Shown: positions 37,401 through 49,800 of the stretch, in pieces | Layout of the letters: the number at the start of each line of letters is the position of its first letter | Numbering within the stretch: position 1 is the first letter of the stretch | The notes under the pieces: model-generated | Told to the model about the DNA's origin: nothing | Database searches by the model: none | What the model saw: only the letters and a program-made list of their open reading frames with translations | Source: Punica granatum | Lineage: Eukaryota > Streptophyta > Magnoliopsida > Myrtales > Lythraceae | Direction of reading: 5' to 3' | Assembly: GCF_007655135.1 (NCBI RefSeq) | Contig: NC_045130.1 | Location: forward strand, 10,416,001 to 10,480,000 | DNA length: 64,000 nucleotides | Position numbers and translations under genes: made by a program

Positions 37401-39191
37401 TTTACTCGGTCACCATTTGGTTGCGTACACCCAATCGGAATGCCTTCAAGTGCATGCCATCATCTTTTAGGGGAGCTCCTAATTCCTAACAGCAACAAGC
37501 CCTCACCAAGAAGGCTCGCATGGCCTTCTTGCAGAGCCTTTGAGAAGCCGTGGGGATCTTCAGCAAGTGCTCGGTGCAGCCATCTGAGGATCCTATTGCT
37601 GGGGGCTCCTGAGAATGAGGAAGACTAAACCGTACATAAAAAAAGTAAAAAGAAAAAAGAAAGAAAAACAACATGGCCCTTATGTAACCGAAAAAATATA
37701 AATATAAATATAAATATATATATATAAATCAAAGCGTATTGATTCGAATGATTCGGTACTCTCTAAAATAACCAATCATGATTGGAAGAGTTTTATTCAT
37801 TAGTGGATCCGACCGAACTCGAAGTAAGATTAGTGGGGATTCATTGAACTTTCTATTCCAGGTTATACCTGAAAAATGTATCCTGCAGAGAGCTGTGATC
37901 TATTTTACTGACCACTTGTGTTCCAAGAAAACTGGGAGCTGTTGGCATTAGATTCCCCGACCAAACAACCGGGGATGCATTTCAAAACGATCATGTCCCT
38001 CTTGCAATTTGCACCTCCCCTGGGCCGGCCACCCGCAACCTGCGTATCGAGCTCCCGATTCCATTCGGGTTTGGCTGTTACGATTCCATGCATGAGCAAA
38101 AATTTCCATTCGAAATTGCCAGTTCACAGATATGTGTCTAGGGTCAAGAGAACAATAACTAAACAAGAACTCACCAAGTCCAACCCTTTTTATTCATGAT
38201 GAGTTTTTTTATTTATTATTATTAGGGAGACTTATGAATTTAGAAGAGGATAGATAGGAGAAGAGAAATAAATGGTATAGTCACTACGATGAAAATCAAA
38301 TTCGAGGCTTTTTTTTATACTAGGTCTACAATGATTCTGTTGTACCATTTCCTCTCTCTTTCGGATGATTTAACTTTACCATATTGTGTTCTTTTTTATT
38401 TTATTCATTAAAGATTAAATAAATTATATAATATAATAAAATAAATTATTAGAATAATGAATAATTAAAAAAATATGCAAGAGCATGAAATGTTTTTGTA
38501 TACTCTCTCACGTTGCTCGAAATCGGAACAACTTCATAAATATTTAAGATAAAATTTATTATATGTTATATATAATAGGTTATTATATTATTATATATTT
38601 ATTAGTATTATTATTTATATAATTATATTATTATCGATTATTATTATTATTTATATAATTATATTATTACTTACTTCATAGTTAAAGTAATGTATAAATT
38701 TAAATTATTTTTTAAATTTTTTAAAAATAATTATATATAAAAACAGAAGAAAATCGCGAGAGTATGAAAACTATTCTCCTTTATTTATATAATTATATTA
38801 TTACTTACTTCGTAGTTAACTAATGTATAAATTTAAATCATTTTTTTAAAATTAAAAAAATAATCTTATATTGTAAAAACAGACAACCCACGTTGTAAAA
38901 AATAATCTCATATTAGTTTTTCTTCCCTTATTCATGGTAGAGAGCGACCGTCACGAGTATAAAATCGTGAATAAAAAAGATATCTAATATGAACTAGAAA
39001 AATAAACAAATTAGTTTGCTCCCCGCATCTTTTATTTTTTGGGGTAAAATATACATTGCTCCCAGCTTTTTTAGGTTGAGATGACCGGGTTTGATGTTTT
39101 GGCCGAAACCCGTTCCAATCAAACACATTGAGGCATCAGTTTACTCTACGGATTGTATTTATAAATTCTACAAATTGAATTTTATTTTAAT
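31468..39191. other. Long AT-rich gene-poor spacer
   Basis: No gene recognised in 7.7 kb. TA microsatellites occur at about 33640-33664 and 34172-34198. Two direct copies of a ~69-bp AT-rich unit lie at 38651-38719 and 38782-38850 (131 bp apart). Moderately GC-rich patches at 37365-37628 and 37905-38199 have open frames on both strands but no recognisable domain. Confidence 0.55.
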
Positions 39192-39400
39192 TCACTACAA
39201 GAAAATTGTCGCATAGGAACGGACAATTGAGACGGAATTTGTTCCGTCTAAACTATAGACGGATTCTTGGACAGATTTGGAATGAAAGTGTTTGATACGG
39301 ATATTGAGACGGAATTTCCATCTCAATACTTTATGGACGAAAATTTTCAAATGGATCAATCCACCCCTACGTTGAGACAGAAAGATTCGTTCATAATTCA
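39192..39400 (+). mobile_element. Terminus of a CACTA (En/Spm) transposon
   Basis: The segment starts CACTACAAGAAAATTGTCGC, the canonical plant CACTA terminal inverted repeat. It then shows repeated subterminal motifs 'GAGACGGAATTT' and 'GACGGA' (39227, 39248, 39307), typical transposase-binding repeats. I find no matching TTTTCTTGTAGTG end in the window, so this is a truncated or solo terminus; its right limit is approximate. Confidence 0.75.
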
Positions 39401-39912
39401 CTCCTCATATGGCTAATCCACCCCATTTTTGTTCATTTTATCAAAATGCCCTTAAAACCTATTAATTACTTTTCGGTTATAAAATAGGTCCATGAGCCTA
39501 GTGCAATAACCTATTATTTACTTTGACTAATATGGATGGAACCCTTAATCACGGGAAGCTCTATGGTGCAATTGGTTGCTCCATACAATGAAAGTAAACT
39601 ACTTCACGTGAGAGTAAATTTTTAGTAAATTACTAATAAAAAAAGTAGATTACAAAATTCTAAAGTAAATTACACAAACACCAAAATTAGTTACACAAAT
39701 ATATATATATATATTAATTTAGTCTACTCATAAAAAATTTCCGTTCATGCAACGAGGGCTACCAACATAAGCGTATTGGACTCACGAAATCCTTCCGTTC
39801 GTGCCCCTCAGCTTTTGATGAGCTATTTCTTCGAGTCTCTCCTAATATAAATTTGGGGTTTTTTAAATTTTTTTTCTAAATTTTTATAATATATTTACAA
39901 TTTTATTATATA
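39401..39912. other. Spacer
   Basis: AT-rich with a short TA run near 39702-39714. No gene recognised. Confidence 0.5.
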
Positions 39913-39950
39913 CTAGTGAGAATGCCACGTGCATTTCATGTGGTTTGCGT
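39913..39950 (-). mobile_element. Orphan Helitron 3' terminus
   Basis: Read on the minus strand: 'CCACATG AAATG CACGTGG' (a 7-bp stem with one mismatch, 5-nt loop), then 'CATTCTCA', then CTAG (39916-39913), then T. Hairpin, short gap, CTAG and following T match Helitron 3' ends. The element body would extend to higher coordinates; I could not place its 5' end. Confidence 0.5.
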
Positions 39951-40358
39951 CTCCGTCATTTTGCTATATTAATTTATTAATTGTGAGTTTTTACGCCCAA
40001 TGTCAATAATAAATAACCAAATTATGGATTTTACTATTATTCATTTTATCTCTTCAATTTATTAATTGTTTTCTACAATTGACATATCATATGAATTCAT
40101 GTAATGCAAAACGCATAAATCGGGAGTTGTATATGATACTTACTCGTTTAAGATTTGTTAATTGAAGGTTCATCAACTGATGGACCAAAATTTAATTCCA
40201 TCAAAAAAGTTGAATTGAGCATTGTAATATTCGGGCCAACTTGTCATTGCCTACCACGAAAGAAAAAAAAAAATTGTATCAGGGTACAAAGTCTATCTCG
40301 CCCCTCAATCAAACAGATGTCATCAACAAAAATAGGATTAAAAGGTACAAAATGTTAC

Positions 40359-41262
40359 AAAAAGTTTAAAACGTAATAATTAAGTACATGAAGGTTAAAA
40401 ATGTTTCAATCAGATACTTTTCGTTCATTTCCGATTGACGCCGTTAGTCTGTTGCTGAGGTGAGAGTCGACGTGCAAGGGTATCCCACATTACTTAAAAT
40501 TTAAATTAAAAAATTCAATTTTAAATAATAAGCATAAATATAAAATAGAAATTATAAAAACCAAAGATCTCGTCAAATCTGGGGCAGGGGGGTCCCCCAC
40601 CCCGATTGTGGGCTCCTCAAAATTTTTTTTTCATTTCTTTTTTTTTGTCTAACAGAAAAAAGAAATAGAAAAGAAAATCTGGTGTTTGCTTGTGAAGAGG
40701 GAGACAGAGAGGGAGCGAGATGATGGCAGCGGTGGTGTGAAAGAGTGATGATGGCAGCGGTGGTGTGAAAGAGTGAGCGATGGCGGTGGTGTCAAAGCAT
40801 TCCGTTTTCCCCCCTCGAGGTTGTTCGCCGATATCGCCTCCTCTTCCTTCTTCTGCTGCTTCTCCTCATTCACCCTCACAAGAGCCCCTCCCCTTCTCCC
40901 ATTGTTTTTTACAAGGAAAAAAAAGAACTTTGAGGCATTAGAATCGGGGGCGGGGAAGCCCCCACTGGCGACCCCACCCCCTATCGAGGTTACCGGCGAG
41001 GACCGATCCCGCCAGTTATGTCGATCGGAGGGCCCTCACGCCGTGACAGTCGACAGATCTCCCTCCACTGTGAGGAGATCTCTTGACAACTTTTTTTAAT
41101 TATTTATTATTTTAAAAGCTTTTTTTTATTTTTTATTAGCTACTGTTCTGTTTGTATTTTATTTATTCTGCCATGTCAGCATTTTTTTAACAGAGTCAAT
41201 CGAAAATCTGATTGAAACATTTTCAACATTCGTATACTCAATTGTTACGTTTTAAACTCTTT
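40359..41262. mobile_element. Non-autonomous DNA element with ~65-bp inverted ends
   Basis: The left end 'AGTTTAAAACGTAATAATTA' followed by 'AAAATGTTTCAATCAGAT', and the right end (inverted) 'AGTTTAAAACGTAACAATTG' followed by the same 'AAAATGTTTCAATCAGAT', bracket ~0.9 kb. The interior includes a GC-richer low-complexity segment and a 27-bp tandem repeat. Target duplications are obscured by flanking poly-A/T. No transposase seen; superfamily undetermined. Confidence 0.65.
40719..40790. repeat. 27-bp tandem repeat
   Basis: 'GATGATGGCAGCGGTGGTGT' plus GAAAGAGT is repeated at a 27-bp spacing (starting near 40720 and 40747), followed by a third, degenerate unit. Confidence 0.8.
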
Positions 41263-42302
41263 TTTTTTTTATAATTAAAGTGATATATTTCTAAAATATT
41301 TTATACCCTAGGTGTAATAACCCACAAAAATAATAATGAAAGTGCGAAAGCATTTTATCAAAGTGAATTATTATTATTATACTATAAAATACCTCGAAGG
41401 TAACACAATGTATTAAAAATATACAAACAAATATAGCTATACATATACACATTATTTCGTCCCTATGCATTTTACGATAATAAATTCTGTAATGGAGCGC
41501 TTATTTCGTACGAGAGGATGAGCCTTCTTCAATCACGTTCTGAACAATGATCCTTCCTCATGTGCGATTTGAATCTAACCGCTTTTCGATTCTTGTATGG
41601 AATATGTAGCCCCTGTTTGGTTGGGCACAATAGTTTACTGTTCTGTGCGATGCCTCTAGCTACAGTTGAAAAGCAAGATATTAAAAGAGGCAGAAGAAGA
41701 AGAAAACAAGGAAACCTTAGGTGCCACGTTATTAATATCTATAATCATGTATATTTGTTCATGGACTGTCTTTTTTTTTTTCAGTGACAAAAATTGTGAA
41801 AAATATTACTAGTATAACTTCGACTGGCGGAGCATTTAAGATTAGACATTCTTTTAACAAGTGCTTTTCTTGTTAAAAGAACTTATGTCTTCCTCTTTAC
41901 GAGGATTAAGACCAATCATTACTCAACTAATAGTTTATTGGTTGAATTATCATATTTTACATGTGTTAGGTCCAAATTGAAATTTCAAGACCACATACTA
42001 CACCTATCATATTATTATTGGGGGCGAGGATGAAATGGACCATATTCTCATTCCAACATTCAAAATTTTTTTTTAAAAAAATCTCCGTATATTTGTAATT
42101 TATATAGTACGGAAAATTTAGATTTGTTGTGAATAATCTATTTATATTAAACAAAGAGTTATAGTATGAAGAAAATTCGATTATGATATCAGCTCATATT
42201 ATAAAATTATGTGATTCTATACAATAAAACTCCAACAATGGAGCATCGATCAACAAAATTTTAAAATTATAATCGCGTCTACCATACACATTTCAGAGTC
42301 TT

Positions 42303-42535
42303 ATGGTGCGTTTGGTTTCAGAATTAAAGTAACTTTGATTTTGATTGTAGAAAATGACAAATAAGTTGAGATTATAAATTTGACTTGGGAAATGTATATT
42401 TTTGTTATATAGTGTGTTGAGTTAAAATTAAAGTTAAAATTTTTTACTTGAAAAATATGTATTTTTGTTGTGTAGTGTGTTGAGTTAAAGTTAAATCAAA
42501 GTGATTTTAACTTACAAACCAAACATACCAGTAAT
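42303..42535 (-). mobile_element. MITE, TTTAAC family (inverted)
   Basis: Begins 'TGGTGCGTTTGGTTTCAGAA' and ends 'AACTTACAAACCAAACATACC'. These are inverted ends with the interior 'TTGTTATATAGTGTGTTGAG' repeated twice, the reverse complement of the motifs at 12591-12880. Confidence 0.75.
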
Positions 42536-43136
42536 TTCTTCCAATGGTTTTCTCCATGTGCTTGTTTAAAGTGTCTCGATCTTGACTTTAAGGAGAATTG
42601 TTTAAGTCCATTGCAACTATATATACTTCATAGGTAATGTTTGTGCAGATACCTATTGTGTTTCTTGAATGAAATCATTAATAGAACATTCGATAATTCT
42701 TTCTGCAGCATCAAATACTGTCACTTATGCTCGCCCCGGTGTCTACAGTGATTTGTAGCATGTACCTAGCAGCAGTTCCATAAGAATATTGTTAGATACA
42801 TCATAATATACATATATGCACGTTGAGTAAAATGATATAAATTTGTTGGAGATAAGATCCATCACCTTGCAAGAGATTCAGTGCTGGCACCCTATTTTTT
42901 GCAATACATAGCAAGATCACTGATTTGCCCTTTTATTGCAAGCTTTGCATGCATATTTGCTTCGTTATCGACTGCCATGATACTTGCCTTCAATGAGAAA
43001 TACGGATTCTGTTCTCAGCATATCATTATAGAGACAATCAAAGTATGTAATGCACAAAGACTAAAGTGTGATTGAAATGTACAAGCAACCTTAAATTCAG
43101 ATGCACTGAGCTCGATAAGCTCACAAATACTAATGC

Positions 43137-43325
43137 TCCGTTTGGTTTCGCAGTTAAAATCACAAAAATTTTAACTTTAATTTGAACTCAACACACTACA
43201 CAACAAAAATACACATTTTCCAAATCAAAAATTTTAACTTTAACTTTAACTCAACACACTACACAATCATTTGTCCTCTTCTACAATCAAAATCAAAATT
43301 ACTTTAACTCTGAAATCAAACGCAA
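43137..43325 (+). mobile_element. MITE, TTTAAC family
   Basis: Begins 'CTCCGTTTGGTTTCGCAG' and ends 'CTGAAATCAAACGCAAC'. It contains two blocks of 'CAACACACTACACAA' separated by TTTAAC repeats, in the same orientation as 12591-12880. Confidence 0.8.
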
Positions 43326-45318
43326 CTTAGATACACATATTGTTTTGTCCGATTGGCCTGAAGTACTTTGTGGGGCTCTTTATGCCATTAAAAGTAAATG
43401 CCCTGAACAAGTGAAAAAGATTTAGGCATAGCACAAAATACACTGAAAATGAGGGTGAATATAAAACTAAGGGCACCGTTTTCTCATGTTGTAAATGAAA
43501 GGGTGGACAAAGTAACAATTCCTATACATGAGATAAAAATTTGATTGTTAAAGTTTATTCAGTGCAAATAGTTTAAACGTTCTTAAGAAGAGTTTGAAAG
43601 TATACCTTCAAAATTAAGTGCAACTTTTGCCTTTGAAACAACAACTATTGGCACATTAGCTGCTAGATCTCCTGGCATTTGTCCTTCATTACAGCAATCT
43701 CACCCTGAAATGAAAGAATACTGGGCTGGGACCTACAACATTTTTTAACTATAGTAAATAGTATTTGACTACATGGGTTGTAAGTTTATTTCTCTATAGA
43801 GTGGTGGTAGTTTTGGTTACGTAATTATCCCTGCAAAGCAATCAGCCCATGTTAGCATATAGATCTTTCAATTTATTCGGTCAAAACTTACTCTGTGTCG
43901 TTGCAGTTATTTTTACCTGGGGTGTCCGACTGTGATGCCTCTTTTCTTGATCATTTTACCAGTTGTGGACCATTTTTTCTATTAGAGGGCTTAAGTTTTC
44001 TTTTTTTCCTTTTTTTTATATATAATTTTTGGTTTGCAATTCAGTCACAAGATGTATAGCTTTCTTCACACAACTAATCTTCCTCTTATTAAATGTTTGG
44101 ATTTATACATATGAATTACCGCCTAAAGTAAAACAAAAGGTACTTCATACGGTGAACATAGTTCCTAAGTTCTAACTGTTGTGCACTAATAAGAAATGAG
44201 CAAAAATGCTGTAAAAGCAATATTCTCTAAGCAAAATGCATGTCTTGGCTTAGTGGAAGAACAACATAAGCATGACATGATCTAAGGAAAATGAAAGGTG
44301 GAATCTTAAGGCATATTGAGGAAGTCACCATATAAAAGGAAGAAAAACAGCGAGGTAGAATGTTCAAGAGCGAGATAATATGTGTGGTTACGCCTACCAG
44401 GCGAGACGGTTGCACAGATACTCGTGCACGATTTCGGCTTTCAATCACAACCTTAGCACCAGCCTTTCTGTGGGGTTACAGTTCAATATCGTAGTCTATC
44501 GTAAGTGCATTTAGAGTTAGAGCAATGCAGGTAGGCAAGAAAAAGATAAGAAAGGCATTAATGCTAACTAGTTAATGTAACAAAAATAGAAGGGAGGCAC
44601 AATATGTTTCATAGAATTATGGAAGATGCAGAAAGAAGAGCCTGAGAGCAATTACTATTCTCACAACTGCAGGGTGAAATAATAGGCATCAACTGCTAAC
44701 TAGAGAGAGCTAAATATTTATAGATATTCAATAATAAGATGACTTTAAAGACAAAGAAGAACAAGTAAACTGATGGCCAAGAAGACAATTTGTGCAAAGT
44801 ATTGTGCTTCAAAGGACTTTCATCGTGAAAGTGTAGCTCCATTGGCTAGATCTATACTGCACAAAACTTAAATAATCTGTGTATTTGTGCATAAAAGGAA
44901 ATGAAAGATGGAGTCTGAGGGCAGGATCATGAAGGGCTAATATTTAAGGAAGGAAAACGGTGAGGCAAATATCTTAAGGAGTGAGCTAATATGTGCATTG
45001 TCCATGCTATTGGAAGTGCGAAATGGCTGCTGTGGTTGGAGGTGAGAATAGATTGGAGGGGATGGCGAAGGCAAAGGCCTAGGCATTAGTCATCTGTGTT
45101 TGACGTCGGCAGGGGTTGAGCCTGTGGAGAGGAGGAATTGAGAAAGGGCATGTGTGGGCGTAAAGGCCCGTGCAAGAGACGCTAGGCTTTTGTGAAGGCA
45201 TTGTTTTCCTGGGATCCTTTTTTTTTTTTCCAGAATCTTTTTATTAAACCCAGTTACCCAGGCGTAAAGGCACACGGGGACAAAGGCATTTTGTTATCCG
45301 AAAAGGCATAGGCGAAAT

Positions 45319-45403
45319 CACTCTAATGTGAAAACACACTAATGTGAAAACAAATGAAAGGACTTCTCCTTTTTTTTTAAAATTTTTTTATATAAAGTAT
45401 AGA
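45319..45403 (-). mobile_element. Helitron 5' terminus (minus)
   Basis: On the minus strand it begins A|TCTATACTTTATATAAAAA at 45403 and is homologous for about 84 bp to the 5' end at 53092. Sequence further left (below 45319) is not shared, so this is a truncated end or marks the duplication breakpoint. Confidence 0.5.
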
Positions 45404-48107
45404 TTCCCAAGGAGATTTTATAAATTATTTAGAGACACAAATTAATGTAATTACTAACTACTCTCAATTTTTTTTAATTTCTTTCTAAAATTTTGTGTTA
45501 TCAAATTAGTAATACCAACAATATAAACATACCCGAGCAATCTACGAGTCATTCATTTAATTGTAAAATACTTAACTATTTAGTAAAATACTTAATCTGA
45601 ACTTAAATGTTCAGTAATTTATTTGATTGTATAATGCAACCATCTTCACTAATTTTTCATCTCTTCAGTTCTTAATCAATGAAACAACTTATTTTCATTT
45701 GGACATTTTTCCTCTCTTTACTCTAAATATCCACTACTCAAAATTATTTTCTTAAAAAAAAGAGAAATGTTTTTGACATTTTTACAGTAAATGAGCAAAA
45801 AATATAATGTTACTCATTTAACTCAAAATATCTTCTTCTTTTTTCTTTTTTTTTCCAGTGTTCCATTACTCATTTAATCTCAATGCCAAAAATGAAAAGT
45901 AAAATTTCATATTGAAATAAAATGATTTTCATGACAAATAAAAAAAAATCACCTAATAACTTAATAAAAAATATATTTAAACTTAATACTGGTTTTTTCA
46001 TTTTCATTGATGTTTATTTTTCTAGAAATCCATACAAGTAAGGAGTTTGTATTATTTCAAAAAATAGATTTACTCGTAAGTGATGCTCACATATTTATAC
46101 TTTTCAATTTTTTTTTCATTTAATTAGGTCATAATCTTTTAAATTGTAAAATATCAATTTAGATTATATTCATGCATTTCTAATTCAAATAAAAAGTGCA
46201 TACTATATTAGCCATGTTATATGAAAAATCTATCCTTCCTCTTTAGAAAACAATTAAAGTAAAGAATGGAATATGTAACATTCAATGCATCGTCTTCAGT
46301 TGATAACCATATATAAAATTATCTCCCTTGGAACAATTATCCAAGGAGCGAGAACACTGTCACATAAGGGGCACACACATTCTAAATTATTTTCTTTTGT
46401 GTTCTTTCAAGTAAAAAGTTATTTAAAGATTTAAATATTTGATTGTGTGGTTCATTTTTTGAGCATCAAGATTTCTAATTAAGTAACTAAATACTAGGAT
46501 GAAATTTGGGACTTAGGAATAACATAATTTTTGCTTCTCATTCAATATACAAAAATAAGAGTTCCTTTTTTAAGTAATATTATGGTTTAGTAGTTTTGCA
46601 GAGTAAAAGATTGAAAAAAAATTCAAATGGTAAGTCCAATTTATTGAATAAAAAAGAAAGCGATGATAATTGGATAGCGATTTAAGGAATTTATCCACCT
46701 TTCATTAGAGCAATTAATGTATTACGAGGGCATTTTGGTACCACGAATAGCAAATGGAGCGGATGAGGTTACAAATAGTCCCAGCTTTTAATTATATAAT
46801 GTCGTTCTTTAATTCAAAGGCTGTCGGTCGCGGCTGGAAGCCTAGAAGGGATAGTATCGTAGCCATCCGCATTAATACGTCCCTCTCCCACACTAGCCGA
46901 TCGATCCCACAGTTGAATGATGAATTGCTCTCCTAAGAATTTACGCTAATTAGTTTATTAGATGTACTTTTCTGTTAATTACGTAGGGTCCGGTGAGCCA
47001 CGTAAATAAGGAAACCTAAATAACTATACAAGACCTAAATCGGGAAAGAAAAAAGTACTTGAAAAATTCCATTAATGAGGATCAAATGCAAAACATGTTA
47101 ATTATTCCATGCCTCTATATATATTAAACCCTTTGTTCCCTATTATTACAAAGTTCAAATACAAGTTTCCAGCAGATACTAGTTAGATTAACGAGAGGAT
47201 TTGGGGAATTCTCCTTCTAATTTATGCTAATTAGTTGATTGGATATTACGTAAGCTATGTCATGGCTTTTATGCGGTCCAACAATTATGTGTAGATTGTA
47301 CGCATTTCTCTTCTAGAAATGACTGAGCCATACGGCAGAAGTCGATTTTCCAGTTGGTTCAGGTTTCACGTTCAAGAACGAAATGCATTCCCAATATAGT
47401 AAGCTCAACCACCACTTTGTTATCCATTCCGCAGTAAAATTCCCTTCTCGGAATTACTGTCTTCGACCTGCCAATCACGCGATAAGAATGATCGGATGCA
47501 TGCCCTCACAAGAGGCAACAGCTGAGGCGTCCACGTACTTCCCATCAAGAGACGAGAAACAATACGCCAACCAAGTCGATAAAGCTCCCGAATCACCATG
47601 AAAAGAACACTATATCTGATTTTTAAAATTGCTCGAGTGGCGTAATAATATATTCAAGGGCAACTCTATTTTCCCTATGTTTATAAATAATATATCAACC
47701 ATACATACGATTTTCTTGACCGCAATTACGCGCATTTAAGTTTTCAGAAAACAAGGAAAACTTTTCCCAGAGTTCAATTTTCTCTTCTTGATTCATGATT
47801 GAAAGTATTTGGCATGAATAATATACTCATTAATTTTCCAGTTGACATGATTTTTCTTTTTGTGACGAAAATTGAGGGGAAAAAGGCAAATTGGATAGAA
47901 TCAGACAGACGTATGAGGAATGAAACCATAAATTGTGCACTAACCCGGATAACTTCAATCAATTCAAGTAAGCATACATTTGTATTGTACGTTTTGTATA
48001 TGTTTATCCCATAATTATAGTTGCTTCAGTAGTCGCTTTAACCCTATGTTTGGGGGTAAAAGAAATGGATAGACGATTTAGACCGATGATAAAGCTTTTA
48101 CATATAA
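45404..48107. other. Repeated spacer unit, copy 1
   Basis: No gene recognised. AT-rich to about 46740, then moderately complex. Open frames conserved in other copies (46754-46936, 47383-47601, 47799-48014) are discussed under findings; substitutions between copies do not look like protein constraint. 'GGATGAGGTTACAAATAGTC' at 46760 and 'AGACGTATGAGGAATGAAA' at 47907 mark the ends of the part that is doubled before BSP gene 2. Confidence 0.6.
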
Positions 48108-49705
48108 CTAGATGCAAGACCCGCGCATAAGTGCGAGCTAAAATCGTTGGACATATCGAAGATACTGGTGACCTCCCTTAGAAAATTAGTTGTTCTAATA
48201 TTTATTTTGCAACAATATATTTGGTTAAAATTTATCTTTTATCAATGATATTTTGATTAAAATCTTTTAGTTATTTTGGTACAAAAAGAAAATGTCTTGT
48301 AAAATTTATATTTTCTCATTTTCAACAAAAAATTGAAGTCTCTCCGACTTTTAGAATAAGAGCTTTGATTTTAGTCTTTTAAGATGATGATAGTGAGTTT
48401 TTTTAACCTCATATAGATCTTTTGAGTTTCATAAGTAGTGTGGCATAATAATAATATGACATATGTGGCATGATTTATAAAACTTCAAAAGTCACTCAAC
48501 GATGGACTACCTATGTCCTACGAGGTATCGTCTGAAGAGCATGGTATCATCCCAAGAGCATTGCTTCGGCTTTTTATAGCTGTAAATAAATTAATGCTTT
48601 TGTGATTGAAACAAAGAGTCTGAATCGTAGTATTTCTCAATGGCAAATGTCATCTCTTCATGCTAGGCATTAATTTTTAGTTTGTTTCTTTTGTTGGGAA
48701 GAATTTTCACCGGGAGGAGTCAATCTACTGCGTCGAAGTTTCACAAAACTGTCCCGTGAAACAAGTAATTAATTAGGTCGTAATCCAGTATGTCGCAAGA
48801 AAATTCAAACATGCGTGTAGTACGTCGGTGCAATTGATTCACATTTGTTCTTAATGTTGTCATCACACACACACTGGATATATGCAAGAAACACTCGTAC
48901 TCACCAATATACGGATTTTATTGGTATGTTACTCAATTTTTTTTTTCCTTTTGATAACGAGGGTGTGATCAGGTTTCGTCCAATTAAATCTCACGTCTCA
49001 CGTTATTACCATCATCTCATATTCTTAAAGCCTCCTATAAGATAATTCATCCTTATATCTTGAGACTTTAAGTAGGTAACAATGCGTCTGTGGCTATTAT
49101 TCTTTTGGAAATGGCTGAGCAATTTATCTACATTCACGTAATTTGTGACAATTTCTCTCTTTTTATAGTGTGCGCTATTTGATATTCGGAATTCCTATTG
49201 GCTCAACTAATCTAGATTTGAGCCGGCAAATTAGAGGATAAAACTCCTCTATATAATTAAGATTTTCTCATTAAATTTTTTTTTGTGATTCTACCTTGTC
49301 AATTGGAGTGAGAAAAAAATCAATTAGAATGCAATAAATTTGTAAATAAAGTGCTAATTACATGGAAAATTGTCATAGTTATTGCTAAATGCAAGAATCT
49401 CATTGATTTTTTCTCACCACTCCTTTTTGAGGTATAAATTATTTAAGAATTTCTCATTTATAAGACTTGAATCAAACTTTATTTTTAAGGAAAAAAAAGT
49501 CTCGAATCATCTCAACAAAAGTCGACATTACCCAGCAAAAAACAAAAAAAAATCGACATTTCTGACACTTTCTTTGTACTTAAGAAATTTCACTTAGGCG
49601 TGTAAAGTACGTTTTCAGCCTGGTATGCTCCTCATTTAAATTTTATATATGTTAAAATTTCATATGACTATTCATTATGACTGGCACTTTTCACCAACAA
49701 CAGTG

Positions 49706-49713
49706 CTATATAG
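49706..49713 (+). promoter_or_regulatory. TATA box of BSP gene 1
   Basis: CTATATAG lies 88 bases before the ATG, preceded by 'CAGTG' and conserved at the same place in the paralogue (CTATATATA at 58684). With a start ~30 bases downstream this leaves a short 5' UTR of about 60 bases. Confidence 0.6.
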
Positions 49714-49800
49714 ATGTGTGTGGGTGGAGGGGGAACATCGAGTTCCTTATTGAGAAAACCTCGTCACACACAAAAAGAGTGACAGATTAGAACAAACACC

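Larger units (their letters stand above)
41263..45318. other. Gene-poor spacer with two TTTAAC-family MITEs
   Basis: MITE copies lie at 42303-42535 and 43137-43325. A short palindrome 'AACAAGTGCTTTTCTTGTT' sits at 41857-41875. Short open frames have no recognised domains. Confidence 0.5.

Noticed and set aside
40773..41099. 108-codon frame within the inverted-repeat element
   Set aside because: Low complexity (Phe/Ser/Arg-rich), overlaps a tandem repeat, no recognisable domain.
41857..41875. Palindrome AACAAG...CTTGTT as a possible terminator or miRNA
   Set aside because: Stem too short and no precursor-like extension; not supported.
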